From Bradyrhizobium sp. SRL28 (GTDB lineage: Bacteria > Pseudomonadota > Alphaproteobacteria > Rhizobiales > Xanthobacteraceae), in the NCBI RefSeq assembly GCF_018596315.1, contig NZ_JAHEAG010000012.1, forward strand, positions 1 to 64,000: a DNA stretch of 64,000 bases, given 5' to 3'. Positions 7,948-16,056 of the stretch are shown here, in pieces. The notes below the pieces were generated by a model that did not search any database, was not told the DNA's origin, and saw nothing but the letters and a program-made list of their open reading frames with translations. Within the stretch, counting starts at the first letter, position 1. Each line of letters starts with the position of its first letter. A program made the position numbers and the translations under genes.

Positions 7948-8199
7948 ATGATGAAAAAACCCGTCCTCACAATTGACGAACCCCAGCCGAAAAAAGCGAT
8001 ACGAGCCGACCGGCCTCCCACCGATGGCTTCGTGACGGTTGTCGACGGCCATTTCAAATCGGAGTTTGACACCGCCGAGGCAGCCGAAACGGCGGCGCGG
8101 AAATTGAAGTCGGCTTACCCGATGCTCCAGATCGAAATCTATGATGCTGCCAAAATGGTCCGCACATTGGTGAGCGAGACCGTCATCCCGGCGAAATAG
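7948..8199 (+). CDS. Small conserved hypothetical protein
   Basis: 83 aa starting MMKKPVLTIDEPQPKKAIRADRPPTDGFVTVVDGHFKSEFDTAEAAETAARKL. A basic, Pro-rich N-terminus precedes a compact alpha/beta segment ending KSAYPMLQIEIYDAAKMVRTLV. The pattern of short beta-hairpin then Ala-rich helix is similar to unnamed small proteins in Bradyrhizobium. It sits 101 nt downstream of the HWE kinase and may be transcribed with it. It is followed directly by a palindromic repeat that separates it from convergent hslO. Confidence 0.7.
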   Translation: MMKKPVLTIDEPQPKKAIRADRPPTDGFVTVVDGHFKSEFDTAEAAETAARKLKSAYPMLQIEIYDAAKMVRTLVSETVIPAK

Positions 8200-8205
8200 C
8201 AGTCC

Positions 8206-8291
8206 GTAGGGTGGGCAAAGCGAAGCGTGCCCACCATTCAAGGATGGTCTCTCGGATAGGTGGTGGGCACGCTGCGCTTTGCCCACCCTAC
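8206..8291. repeat. Palindromic repeat, family C copy 2
   Basis: Arms GTAGGGTGGGCAAAGCG / CGCTTTGCCCACCCTAC. It lies between the convergent stops at 8199 and 8303, where it could act as a two-way terminator. It is the apparent source of the 4454-4539 copy. Confidence 0.92.
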
Positions 8292-8302
8292 GAAACTATC
8301 GC

Positions 8303-9304
8303 CTACTCCTCCACGCCGGCTTCCTGCGGCGTGAACTGGTAGACCGAGGAGCAGAACTCGCAGGTCACCACGACCTTGTCGTCCTTGACCATCTCGGCGC
8401 GGTCTTTTGGCGCGAAGCTTTTCAGCATCGCAGAGACCGCATCGCGCGAGCACGAGCATTGCGCGCGCAGGGGCAGCGGCGTGAACACGCGCACGCCGCG
8501 CTCGTGAAATAATCGATACAGCAGGCGCTCGCCCGACAGATCGGGATCGATCAGCTCGACATCCTCGACGGTGCCGATCAGCGACTGGCCCTCGACCCAG
8601 GCGTCATCTTCGGCAACGGAATGCGTCACCGCGCCATCGGGCGCATCGCCGGGATGCAGGTCGGCCTGCCGCGCCCGCTCCGGCGCCTTCGGCAAGAACT
8701 GCAGCAGCATGCCGCCGGCACGCCAACGGTGTTTTCCGCCGTCGCCGCCGCGCCATTCCTCGCCGACCGCGAGCCGCACACGGGTCGGGATCTGCTCGGA
8801 GCGCAGGAAATATTCATGCGCGGCGTCTTCGAGGCTGCCGCCGTCGAGCGCCACCAGCCCCTGGTAGCGGCTCATGTCCTGCCCCTGATCGATGGTCATG
8901 GCGAGATGGCCCTTGCCGAGCAGAGTGCCTGAATCCTGGCCGTCTTTCAGCCGCTTCGCGTCATAGCGCGCATAGGCGCGCAAGCGATCGGGCGACTGGA
9001 AATCCACGATCAGGAACGAAACCGGGCCATCGGTCTGCGTCTGCAGGATGAAGCGGCCGTCGAATTTCAGCGCCGTGCCGAGCAGCGTCGCCAGCACGAT
9101 CGCTTCGCCGAGCAGCTTGCCGACCGGCGTCGGGTAATCGTGCTTGGTCAGGATTTCGTCGAGCGCGGGGCCGAGCCGGGTCAGCCGTCCGCGCAGGTCG
9201 AGTTCTGCGACCTCGAACGGCAGCACCGCGTCATCGACGGGGACGGACGACGGCGCACGAATGGGCGCCTCGGTCGTGATTTTGATGTCTGATTGTGAAT
9301 CCAT
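8303..9304 (-). CDS. hslO: Redox-regulated holdase chaperone Hsp33
   Basis: 333 aa, normal for alphaproteobacterial Hsp33. Recognisable parts are the N-terminal LRGRLTRLGPALDEIL helix, GKLLGEAIVLATLLG, DGPVSFLIVDF and MTIDQGQDMSRYQGLV. The C-terminal redox switch with four zinc-binding Cys is CSCSRDAV then CEFCSSVYQF. Under oxidative unfolding stress the Cys form disulfides and the protein holds unfolding clients in the cytosol. Its stop is directly followed by a family C repeat, and a broken copy of its last 45-50 codons sits near 4550. It is separated from argF by a family B repeat. Confidence 0.95.
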   Translation of the reverse strand: MDSQSDIKITTEAPIRAPSSVPVDDAVLPFEVAELDLRGRLTRLGPALDEILTKHDYPTPVGKLLGEAIVLATLLGTALKFDGRFILQTQTDGPVSFLIVDFQSPDRLRAYARYDAKRLKDGQDSGTLLGKGHLAMTIDQGQDMSRYQGLVALDGGSLEDAAHEYFLRSEQIPTRVRLAVGEEWRGGDGGKHRWRAGGMLLQFLPKAPERARQADLHPGDAPDGAVTHSVAEDDAWVEGQSLIGTVEDVELIDPDLSGERLLYRLFHERGVRVFTPLPLRAQCSCSRDAVSAMLKSFAPKDRAEMVKDDKVVVTCEFCSSVYQFTPQEAGVEE

Positions 9305-9370
9305 GGCGCCTTATCTGGGGTCGGAACATGCAAAACGAAAGGGGTTGAAGAGCGGCGAACTATCTCCACT

Positions 9371-9490
9371 CGTCGTCCCTGCGAACGCAGGGACCCATAG
9401 CCACCGGCGTTCCGAGTTAGGCAAGGCATCAGCCACTGCCTTCATCATTGGGGCCGCGGCGTATGGGTCCCTGCGTTCGCAGGGACGACG
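9371..9490. repeat. Palindromic repeat, family B copy 1
   Basis: Arms CGTCGTCCCTGCGAACGCAG and CTGCGTTCGCAGGGACGACG, 120 bp. It lies 6 nt beyond the argF stop and 66 nt from the hslO start. Confidence 0.92.
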
Positions 9491-9496
9491 AGAGAC

Positions 9497-10423
9497 CTAC
9501 GCCACTTCGTTAAAACACCAGGCCAGAATGCCTTTCTGCGCGTGCAGGCGGTTCTCCGCTTCGTCGAACACGACCGATTGCGGACCGTCGATCACCTCGT
9601 CGGTGACCTCCTCGCCGCGATGCGCGGGCAGGCAGTGCATGAAGATCGCATCCTTGCTCGCCAGCGACATCAGCTTGGCATTGACCTGATAGGGCTTGAG
9701 CACGTTGTGGCGGTGTTCGCCGTCCTTGTCGCCCATCGACACCCACGTGTCCGTGACGACGCAATCGGCGCCGCGAACGGCGGCCTCGGGATCGTTGCCG
9801 AGCACGATCGGGGCTTGCGTTGCCTTGATCCAGTCCTTCATCGCCTTGTTCGGCGCGAGCTGCGGCGGGGTCGCGACATTGAGCTTGAACTTGAAACGCT
9901 CCGCCGCATGCGCCCAGGACGCCAGCACGTTGTTGTCGTCGCCAGTCCAGGCCACGGTGCGGCCTTCGATCGGCCCGCGATGCTCCTCGAAGGTCATCAG
10001 GTCGGCCATCACCTGGCAGGGATGCGAGCGGCGCGTCAGCCCGTTGATCACGGGCACGGTGGCGTGCGCGGCCAATTCCAGCAGCGCATCGTGGTTGAGG
10101 ATGCGGATCATGATCGCATCGACATAGCGCGACAGCACGCGCGCTGTGTCGGCGATGGTCTCGCCGCGGCCGAGCTGCATCTCCGCACCCGTGAGCATGA
10201 TGGCCTCGCCGCCGAGCTGGCGCATGCCGACATCGAACGACACCCGCGTGCGGGTCGAGGGACGCTCGAAGATCATCGCCAGCGTCTTGCCTTCGAGCGG
10301 CTTCTTGGCTTTCTCGTGCGCCTTCAGCTTCGCCTTCATGTCGGCGCTCAAGGCCAGCATGTTGCGCAACTCGCTCGGCGGCAGTTCGCTGATGTCGAGG
10401 AAGTGGCGGACGGACTTGCTCAT
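9497..10423 (-). CDS. argF: Ornithine carbamoyltransferase
   Basis: 308 aa. It makes citrulline from ornithine and carbamoyl phosphate in arginine synthesis (cytosol, trimer). The carbamoyl-phosphate loop is STRTR in FERPSTRTRVSFD. The second carbamoyl site HPCQVMADLMTF and the ornithine/catalytic HCLPAHRGEEV motif are intact. The ATG at 10423 shares one base with the argD stop (TGATG), implying coupling; a GTG one codon earlier is also possible. Directly after its stop is a family B palindrome that probably ends the operon. Confidence 0.97.
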   Translation of the reverse strand: MSKSVRHFLDISELPPSELRNMLALSADMKAKLKAHEKAKKPLEGKTLAMIFERPSTRTRVSFDVGMRQLGGEAIMLTGAEMQLGRGETIADTARVLSRYVDAIMIRILNHDALLELAAHATVPVINGLTRRSHPCQVMADLMTFEEHRGPIEGRTVAWTGDDNNVLASWAHAAERFKFKLNVATPPQLAPNKAMKDWIKATQAPIVLGNDPEAAVRGADCVVTDTWVSMGDKDGEHRHNVLKPYQVNAKLMSLASKDAIFMHCLPAHRGEEVTDEVIDGPQSVVFDEAENRLHAQKGILAWCFNEVA

Positions 10424-11631
10424 CACCCTGCCGCCTTCTTCAACTGATTACCCGACAGCGCGACGCAGGCGCGCTCGAGCATCTGAACGGATTCATCGAT
10501 CTCGGTCTCGGTCACGATCAACGGCGCCAGGAACCGCACCACATTGTCGCCGGCGCCGACGGTGAGAAGTTTCTGGTCGCGCAGCGCGTTGACGAGATCG
10601 CCCGACGGCACCACGGCCTTGACGCCGACCAAGAGCCCCTCGCCGCGCACTTCCGAGAGCACGGCGGGATAACGATCGACCACGGAGGCCAGCTTCTGTT
10701 TCAGGAGCAGCGACATCTTCTGCACGTGGTCGAAGAAGCCGGGCTTCAGCATCACGTCGAGCACGGCATTGGCGGCCGCGATCGCCAGCGGATTGCCGCC
10801 GAAGGTCGAGCCGTGCGAACCGGGCGTCATGCCGCTTGCGGCTTCGGCGGTGGCCAGCACCGCGCCGATTGGAAAACCGCCGCCGAGCGCTTTCGCCAGC
10901 GACATCACATCGGGCGTCACGCCGACGCGCTTGTAGGCAAAGAGATCGCCGGTGCGGCCCATGCCGGTCTGCACCTCGTCGAACGCCAGCAGCAGGCCCT
11001 TCTCATCGCAGAGCTGGCGCAGCGCCTTGAAGAAAGACTGCGGCGCGGAGCGCACACCGCCCTCGCCCTGCACCGGCTCGATCAGGATGCCCGCGGTGTG
11101 CGGGCCGATCGCCTTTTTCACCGCTTCGAGATCGCCATGCGGCACCTGGTCGAAGCCGTCCATTGGCGGCCCAAAACCTTCGAGATATTTGGCGGAGCCG
11201 GTCGCGGCCAGCGTGCCGAGGGTGCGGCCGTGGAAGGCGCCCTCGAAGGTGACGAGCCGATAGCGCTCGGGATGACCCTTGGAGAATTGATAGCGGCGCA
11301 CGACCTTGATCACGCCTTCCATCGCCTCGGCGCCCGAATTGCAGAAGAACACGAGGTCGGCGAAGCTCTGCTCGCACAACCGCGCGGCAAGCTTCTCGCC
11401 ATCCGGGCTCTTGAACAGGTTCGACATGTGCCAGAGCCTGGTCGACTGTTCCTGCAGCGCCGCAATCAGATGCGGATGGCAGTGGCCCAGCGCATTCACC
11501 GCGACCCCCGAGGTGAAGTCGAGATAACGATCGCCATTGGTGGCGGTCAGCCAACAGCCCTCGCCGCGCTCGAAGCCGAGATCGACCCTGGCAAAGACGG
11601 GGAGCAGATGCGACGTGGCGCTATTGGTCAT
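10423..11631 (-). CDS. argD: Acetylornithine aminotransferase
   Basis: 402 aa, class III PLP aminotransferase that converts N-acetylglutamate semialdehyde to acetylornithine. Family marks are YLDFTSGVAVNALGHCHP, the FFCNSGAEAMEG substrate/PLP region, LLAFDEVQTGMGRTG and the PLP-Lys segment SLAKALGGGFPIGA. It begins an argD-argF pair joined by a one-base stop/start overlap. The ATG at 11631 fits family alignments; a GTG at 11640 is the alternative. A perfect hairpin at 11744-11770 lies about 113 nt upstream, in the putative leader. Confidence 0.96.
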   Translation of the reverse strand: MTNSATSHLLPVFARVDLGFERGEGCWLTATNGDRYLDFTSGVAVNALGHCHPHLIAALQEQSTRLWHMSNLFKSPDGEKLAARLCEQSFADLVFFCNSGAEAMEGVIKVVRRYQFSKGHPERYRLVTFEGAFHGRTLGTLAATGSAKYLEGFGPPMDGFDQVPHGDLEAVKKAIGPHTAGILIEPVQGEGGVRSAPQSFFKALRQLCDEKGLLLAFDEVQTGMGRTGDLFAYKRVGVTPDVMSLAKALGGGFPIGAVLATAEAASGMTPGSHGSTFGGNPLAIAAANAVLDVMLKPGFFDHVQKMSLLLKQKLASVVDRYPAVLSEVRGEGLLVGVKAVVPSGDLVNALRDQKLLTVGAGDNVVRFLAPLIVTETEIDESVQMLERACVALSGNQLKKAAG

Positions 11632-11743
11632 GGCGATCACTAATGGTTTGCACTGAAGGTTTGAGACCTGCTCTCAAGACCTGCCGCGGAGCACACGCGT
11701 GAATTGGCGCGAACGCGGCAACGGCCGGTCTTGCGAAAACGAA

Positions 11744-11770
11744 ACGTGCCGCCTCTTAAGGGCGGCACGT
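11744..11770. other. 10-bp perfect hairpin in the argD leader region
   Basis: Arms ACGTGCCGCC (11744-11753) and GGCGGCACGT (11761-11770) with a 7-nt loop. On the minus strand, reading toward argD, the hairpin is followed by TTTCGTTTT. This resembles a terminator or attenuator, but no leader peptide is evident. Confidence 0.55.
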
Positions 11771-11922
11771 GAGAGGTATTCTATGTGGGCGGGGGGCGCT
11801 GTCAACACGCCACGAAGCGGCCTTCTGCACTGCAAGATGGGCTAAATCCGTAGGATTGCGGTGTGGTGGAAAACACGCACTGCAATGCATAGATGTTCGG
11901 AACATGTGGACGCGCGGCCCCG

Positions 11923-11940
11923 GACTCTTGCGCCCGAGTC
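11923..11940. promoter_or_regulatory. Pair of GANTC (CcrM methylation) sites upstream of gcrA
   Basis: GACTC at 11923-11927 and GAGTC at 11936-11940, about 210-225 nt before the gcrA start. GANTC is the CcrM target in alphaproteobacteria, and GcrA acts at promoters carrying methylated GANTC. The pair is seen directly; a regulatory role is inferred. Confidence 0.5.
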
Positions 11941-12030
11941 ACGCCATATTGTAGCGTTTGGGCTGTCGGGTACGACATCTCGTGCGGCGGTTCTGATCCC
12001 TAAAGTCCATTTTGTAAGGCGTACACGTTC

Positions 12031-12049
12031 GGGCGCGGTTTTCGCGCCC
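12031..12049. other. Short hairpin upstream of gcrA
   Basis: Stem GGGCGCG / CGCGCCC with a 5-nt loop, about 100 nt before the gcrA start. No T-run follows on the plus strand. The role is unknown; it may lie in the 5' leader. Confidence 0.4.
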
Positions 12050-12148
12050 GGCGAGGGCTAAGGGATTCTGCCCGCTGCGATTTTTGAGACGAATGACGTC
12101 GCCTGCGCTGCCCCTGATTGGCCGGCGCGAAGCGAAGGGAAGACTACG

Positions 12149-12658
12149 ATGACGGTATTGACCTGGTCAGACGATCGCGTCGAGCAGCTGAAGAAGCTCT
12201 GGGAAGCCGGATTATCGGCCAGCCAGATCGCCGCGGAACTCGGAAATGTGACGCGAAACGCTGTGATCGGCAAAGTGCACCGGCTGGGCCTGTCCGGCCG
12301 CGCCAAGAGCCCCTCCTCGGCCGCCCCGCGGCAGCGCAAGGCACGCCCGGCCCAGCAGATGATGCGGGTGTCGCGCCCGGTCTCGCGCGGCAACACCGCG
12401 CTTGCGCACGCCTTCGAGGTCGAGATGGAGCCGGATCCGATCGCCTTCGACAACGTGGTGCCGATGAGCCAGCGGCTGTCGCTGCTTGAACTGAACGAGG
12501 CGACCTGCCACTGGCCGGTCGGCGATCCCTCAAGCCCGGAATTCTTCTTCTGCGGCGGCAAGGCGCTCTCTGGCCTGCCCTATTGCGCGCATCACTCGCG
12601 CGTGGCGTATCAACCGGCCGCCGATCGCCGGAGGCAGCAGCCGAAGCCGACGCGGTAA
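12149..12658 (+). CDS. gcrA: Cell-cycle transcriptional regulator GcrA
   Basis: 169 aa. The N-terminal DNA-binding domain is typical: WSDDRVEQLKKLWEAGLSASQIAAELG, then VTRNAVIGKVHRLGLSGRAK (residues about 5-50). A variable Arg/Ser/Ala-rich linker follows. The C-terminal sigma-70-interacting domain carries the paired Cys motifs TCHWPVGDPSSPEFFFCGG and LPYCAHHSRVAY. GcrA works with sigma-70 at promoters with CcrM-methylated GANTC sites and drives cell-cycle genes. Two GANTC sites lie upstream. It is followed by family D and B repeats that separate it from convergent phoB. Confidence 0.96.
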   Translation: MTVLTWSDDRVEQLKKLWEAGLSASQIAAELGNVTRNAVIGKVHRLGLSGRAKSPSSAAPRQRKARPAQQMMRVSRPVSRGNTALAHAFEVEMEPDPIAFDNVVPMSQRLSLLELNEATCHWPVGDPSSPEFFFCGGKALSGLPYCAHHSRVAYQPAADRRRQQPKPTR

Positions 12659-12671
12659 GGGGCGGTTTGTC

Positions 12672-12758
12672 GTAGCCCGGATGGAGCGAAGCGAAATCCG
12701 GGACAGACCCGCGATTGGCTGACATTCCCCGGGTTGCGCTTCGCTCCACCCGGGCTAC
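12672..12758. repeat. Palindromic repeat, family D copy 1
   Basis: Arms GTAGCCCGGATGGAGCGAAG and CGCTCCACCCGGGCTAC, just after the gcrA stop. A second copy is at 24002-24088. Confidence 0.9.
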
Positions 12759-12772
12759 GAACTAAATCGTTT

Positions 12773-12914
12773 GTCGTCCCTGCGAACGCAGAGACCCATA
12801 ACCACAGGTGTCCGTGGTTATGCTTCGCTGGAGCTCCAGCGCACTTCAACAATCAGCATCGGTGGTTATGGGTCCCCGCGCCCCGCGCGCAATTGCGCAC
12901 TAGGCGGGGACGAC
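12773..12914. repeat. Palindromic repeat, family B copy 2 (diverged)
   Basis: It starts GTCGTCCCTGCGAACGCAG and ends GGCGGGGACGACG. The right arm is remodelled around GCGCAATTGCGC. It lies between the convergent genes gcrA and phoB. Confidence 0.8.
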
Positions 12915-12941
12915 GATGCAGAGTGCGCGACGACGATGGAG

Positions 12942-13649
12942 CTATTGCTGCTCCACCTTCGCAAACCGGTCATCCAGCGCATAGCCCGCGCCGCGCACGG
13001 TGCGGATGGGATCCTGCTCGCGGCCGGGATTGAGCAGTTTGCGCAGGCGGCCGATATGGACGTCGACGGTGCGCTCGTCGATATAGATGTCGCGGCCCCA
13101 GACGCTGTCGAGCAATTGCTCGCGGCTGAAGACGCGGCCGGGATGCTCCAGGAAGAATTCCAGCAAGCGATACTCGGTCGGGCCGAGATCGATCTGGCGG
13201 CCCGAACGGGCGACGCGGCGTTTCTCGCGATCGAGTTCGATGTCGCCATAGGTGAGCACGGTGGCGAGCCGTTCGGGGCTCGCCCGTCGCAACAGGCCCT
13301 TCACCCGCGCCAGCAGCTCCGGCACCGAGAACGGTTTTACGATGTAATCATCGGCGCCGGTCGCAAGACCCCGCACCCGCTCGCTCTCCTCGCCACGCGC
13401 GGTCAGCATGATGATCGGTAACTGCTTGGTCTCCGGCCGCGCCCGCAGGCGGCGGCAGAGCTCGATGCCTGACAGCCCCGGCAGCATCCAGTCGAGCACG
13501 ACGAGATCGGGCACGCGCTCCTTCAGCCGCGTATCCGCATCGTCGCCGCGGCCGACGGTTTCGACCTCATAGCCTTCGGCGTCGAGGTTGTAGCGCAACA
13601 GCGTGGTCAGCGCTTCCTCGTCCTCGACCACCATAATGCGCGCGCTCAT
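12942..13649 (-). CDS. phoB: Phosphate regulon response regulator PhoB
   Basis: 235 aa, OmpR/PhoB type. The receiver domain (1-120) has VEDEEAL, phospho-acceptor Asp in VVLDWMLPG, and the Lys in DYIVKPF. The winged-helix domain (about 135-230) ends in RTVDVHIGRLRKLLNPG...IRTVRGAGYAL. When phosphorylated by PhoR it activates genes at PHO boxes. It is last in the phoR-pstSCAB-phoU-phoB cluster, 11 nt after phoU. Its stop faces gcrA across repeats. Confidence 0.97.
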   Translation of the reverse strand: MSARIMVVEDEEALTTLLRYNLDAEGYEVETVGRGDDADTRLKERVPDLVVLDWMLPGLSGIELCRRLRARPETKQLPIIMLTARGEESERVRGLATGADDYIVKPFSVPELLARVKGLLRRASPERLATVLTYGDIELDREKRRVARSGRQIDLGPTEYRLLEFFLEHPGRVFSREQLLDSVWGRDIYIDERTVDVHIGRLRKLLNPGREQDPIRTVRGAGYALDDRFAKVEQQ

Positions 13650-13660
13650 TCCTTTATCCC

Positions 13661-14377
13661 TCAGCTATTAGGAACCGTGGTCGCAAACGTCGTCATGTCG
13701 CCCTTCGGGCGCTTGTCGAGCATCTGCTGTCCCTCGATCATGTAGAACACGGTCTCGGCGATATTGGTGGCGTGGTCGCCGATCCGCTCGATGTTCTTGG
13801 CGCAGAACATCAAATGGATACAGAACGAGATGTTGCGCGGATCTTCCATCATATAGGTCAGGAGTTCGCGGAACAGCGAAGTGCAGATGGCGTCGACTTC
13901 CTCGTCGCCCTTCCAGACCGCCATCGCCGCCGGCAGATCGTGCGCCGCATAGGCGTCCAGCACCGACTTGACCTGCGACTGCACCAGGTCGGTCATGTGT
14001 TCGAGGCCGCGCATCAATTTCAGCGGCTGGAAATCGTTCTCCAGCGCCGCGACGCGCTTGCCCATGTTCTTGGCGAGGTCGCCGATCCGCTCCAGATCGG
14101 TGGCGACGCGCATGGCGCCGACGATCTCGCGCAGATCGATCGCCATCGGCTGGCGGCGCGCGATCGTCAGCACCGCGCGCTCCTCGATCAGATGCTGCAG
14201 GCGGTCGATCTCGACATCGGTCGCGACGACACGCTTGCCGAGCGGGACGTCGCGGCGGACCAGTGCGTCGACGGATTCGGTGATCATGCGCTCGACCATG
14301 CCGCCCATCTCGGCGACGAGACGGGTCAATTCCTGAAGGTCGCTGTCGAAAGCCTTGGCGGTGTGTTCAGAAGCCAT
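13661..14377 (-). CDS. phoU: Phosphate transport/signalling regulator PhoU
   Basis: 238 aa with the two three-helix PhoU repeats; each carries an acidic metal-binding patch (DVEIDRLQHLIEER and FCAKNIERIGDHATNIAE). PhoU links Pst transporter status to PhoR and keeps PhoB inactive when phosphate is plentiful. It is peripheral at the inner membrane. The gene sits 11 nt after pstB and 11 nt before phoB in the operon, the order usual for rhizobia. Confidence 0.97.
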   Translation of the reverse strand: MASEHTAKAFDSDLQELTRLVAEMGGMVERMITESVDALVRRDVPLGKRVVATDVEIDRLQHLIEERAVLTIARRQPMAIDLREIVGAMRVATDLERIGDLAKNMGKRVAALENDFQPLKLMRGLEHMTDLVQSQVKSVLDAYAAHDLPAAMAVWKGDEEVDAICTSLFRELLTYMMEDPRNISFCIHLMFCAKNIERIGDHATNIAETVFYMIEGQQMLDKRPKGDMTTFATTVPNS

Positions 14378-14388
14378 GTGTTATCTCC

Positions 14389-15210
14389 TCAACCGAACCG
14401 GCCGGTGATGTAGTCCTGGGTGCGTCGATCACTGGGCGAGGTGAAAATCTTGTTGGTATCGTCGAACTCGATCAGCTCGCCGAGATACATGAAGGCGGTC
14501 TTGTCGGAGACGCGCGCCGCCTGCTGCATGTTATGGGTGACGATGGCGATGGTGTAATCCTCCGCGAGTTCCTGGATCAGTTCCTCGATCTTGGCCGTCG
14601 AGATCGGATCCAGCGCCGAACAGGGTTCGTCGAACAGGATCACCTCGGGCCGCACCGCCACCGTGCGGGCGATGCAGAGCCGCTGCTGCTGGCCGCCGGA
14701 CAGCGACAGGCCGCTTGCATTCAGCTTGTCCTTGACCTCGTTCCACAGCGCGCCGCCACGCAGCGCCTTCTCGACCCGGCCGTCCATCTCCGACTTGGAG
14801 ATCTTCTCATAGAGGCGGATGCCGAAGGCGATGTTTTCGTAGATCGTCATCGGGAACGGCGTCGGCTTCTGGAACACCATGCCGACGCGGGCCCGCAGCA
14901 GATTGAGGTCGAGCTTGGGGTCGAGGACATTGGTCTGGTCGAGCATCAATTGCCCGGTCGCCTTCTGGCCAGGATAGAGATCGTACATCCGGTTGAAGAT
15001 CCGCAGCAGTGTGGACTTGCCACAGCCGGACGGCCCGATGAAAGCCGTGACGCGGTGGGTGCCGAGCGTCAGGTTGATGTTCTTCAGCGCGTGATGCTCG
15101 CCATAGTAAAAGTTCAGGCCGCGCGCGGTCACCTTGGGCGCAGCTTCGGGCAGCGCCACCTGCGGAACGGGTCCGCTCGCGGAACTCACGGATACGGAGA
15201 GATCGGTCAT
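14389..15210 (-). CDS. pstB: Phosphate ABC transporter ATP-binding protein PstB
   Basis: 273 aa. Walker A GPSGCGKSTLL, Q-loop MVFQKPTPFPM, signature LSGGQQQRLCIAR, Walker B VILFDEPCSALDP and the switch His in IVTHNMQQ are all present. It energises phosphate import through PstA/PstC. Its start overlaps the pstA stop by 4 nt. A 30-residue N-terminal extension before ARGLNFYYGEHHAL is somewhat longer than in enteric PstB. Confidence 0.97.
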   Translation of the reverse strand: MTDLSVSVSSASGPVPQVALPEAAPKVTARGLNFYYGEHHALKNINLTLGTHRVTAFIGPSGCGKSTLLRIFNRMYDLYPGQKATGQLMLDQTNVLDPKLDLNLLRARVGMVFQKPTPFPMTIYENIAFGIRLYEKISKSEMDGRVEKALRGGALWNEVKDKLNASGLSLSGGQQQRLCIARTVAVRPEVILFDEPCSALDPISTAKIEELIQELAEDYTIAIVTHNMQQAARVSDKTAFMYLGELIEFDDTNKIFTSPSDRRTQDYITGRFG

Positions 15211-16052
15211 TTGGATGTCCTCTCGGCGCCGAGAATGCGCGCGCCAATATTCAGGGCAAGTACGGTGAGCGTGATCAAGAGCGCCCCGCTCCAGGCGAGC
15301 TGCTTCCAGTAGGCATAGGGGCTCTGGACGAAGTTGTTGATGGTGACCGGCAGGTTCGCCATCGTCTTGGTCATGTCGAGGCTGAAGAACTGGTTCGACA
15401 GCGCGGTGAACAATAGCGGCGCGGTTTCACCGGCGACGCGGGCGGTCGCCAGCAGCACACCGGTGATGAGGCCGGCGCGCGCGGCGCGATAGGCAATCCG
15501 CTTGATGACAAGCGAGCGCGGCAGGCCGAGCGCGGATGCCGCCTCGCGCAGGGGATTTGGCACCAGCCCCAGCATGTCCTCGGTAGTGCGGACCACCACC
15601 GGGATCACGATCACGGCGAGCGCCAGACAGCCGGCGAAGGCCGAGAAGCCGCCCATCGGCACCACGATGGCGCCGTAGATGAACAGGCCGATGATGATCG
15701 ACGGCGCGCTCAGCAGAATGTCGTTGATGAAGCGGATCACCGAGGTGAGCTTGTCGTGCTTGCCGTACTCGGCGAGGTACGTTCCGGCGAACAGGCCGAG
15801 CGGCGCGCCGATGCCGACCCCGATCACGGTCATCATGATCGAGCCGATGATGGCGTTGCGCAGGCCGCCATCGGTCGAACCCGGTGGCGGCGTATCCTGG
15901 GTGAAGACGGCAAGATTCAAGCCGGAAATGCCGTTGTAAAACAGCGTGAACAGGATCAGCGCCAGCCAGGTCACACCGAACAGCGCGGCGCCCAGGCACA
16001 GGAACTTGACGATGATGTTGTTGCGGCGGCGGGATGCGTAAATCGGGTTCAT
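15207..16052 (-). CDS. pstA: Phosphate ABC transporter permease PstA
   Basis: 281 aa inner-membrane permease with about six helices. The binding-protein-dependent transport signature is near EAASALGLPRSLVIKRIAYRAARAGLITG, the EAA loop that docks PstB. It overlaps pstB by 4 nt and follows pstC by 4 nt, so translation is coupled through pstC-pstA-pstB. It works with PstC, PstB and the binding protein PstS for high-affinity phosphate uptake. Confidence 0.96.
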   Translation of the reverse strand: MNPIYASRRRNNIIVKFLCLGAALFGVTWLALILFTLFYNGISGLNLAVFTQDTPPPGSTDGGLRNAIIGSIMMTVIGVGIGAPLGLFAGTYLAEYGKHDKLTSVIRFINDILLSAPSIIIGLFIYGAIVVPMGGFSAFAGCLALAVIVIPVVVRTTEDMLGLVPNPLREAASALGLPRSLVIKRIAYRAARAGLITGVLLATARVAGETAPLLFTALSNQFFSLDMTKTMANLPVTINNFVQSPYAYWKQLAWSGALLITLTVLALNIGARILGAERTSK

Positions 16053-16056
16053 GGTC

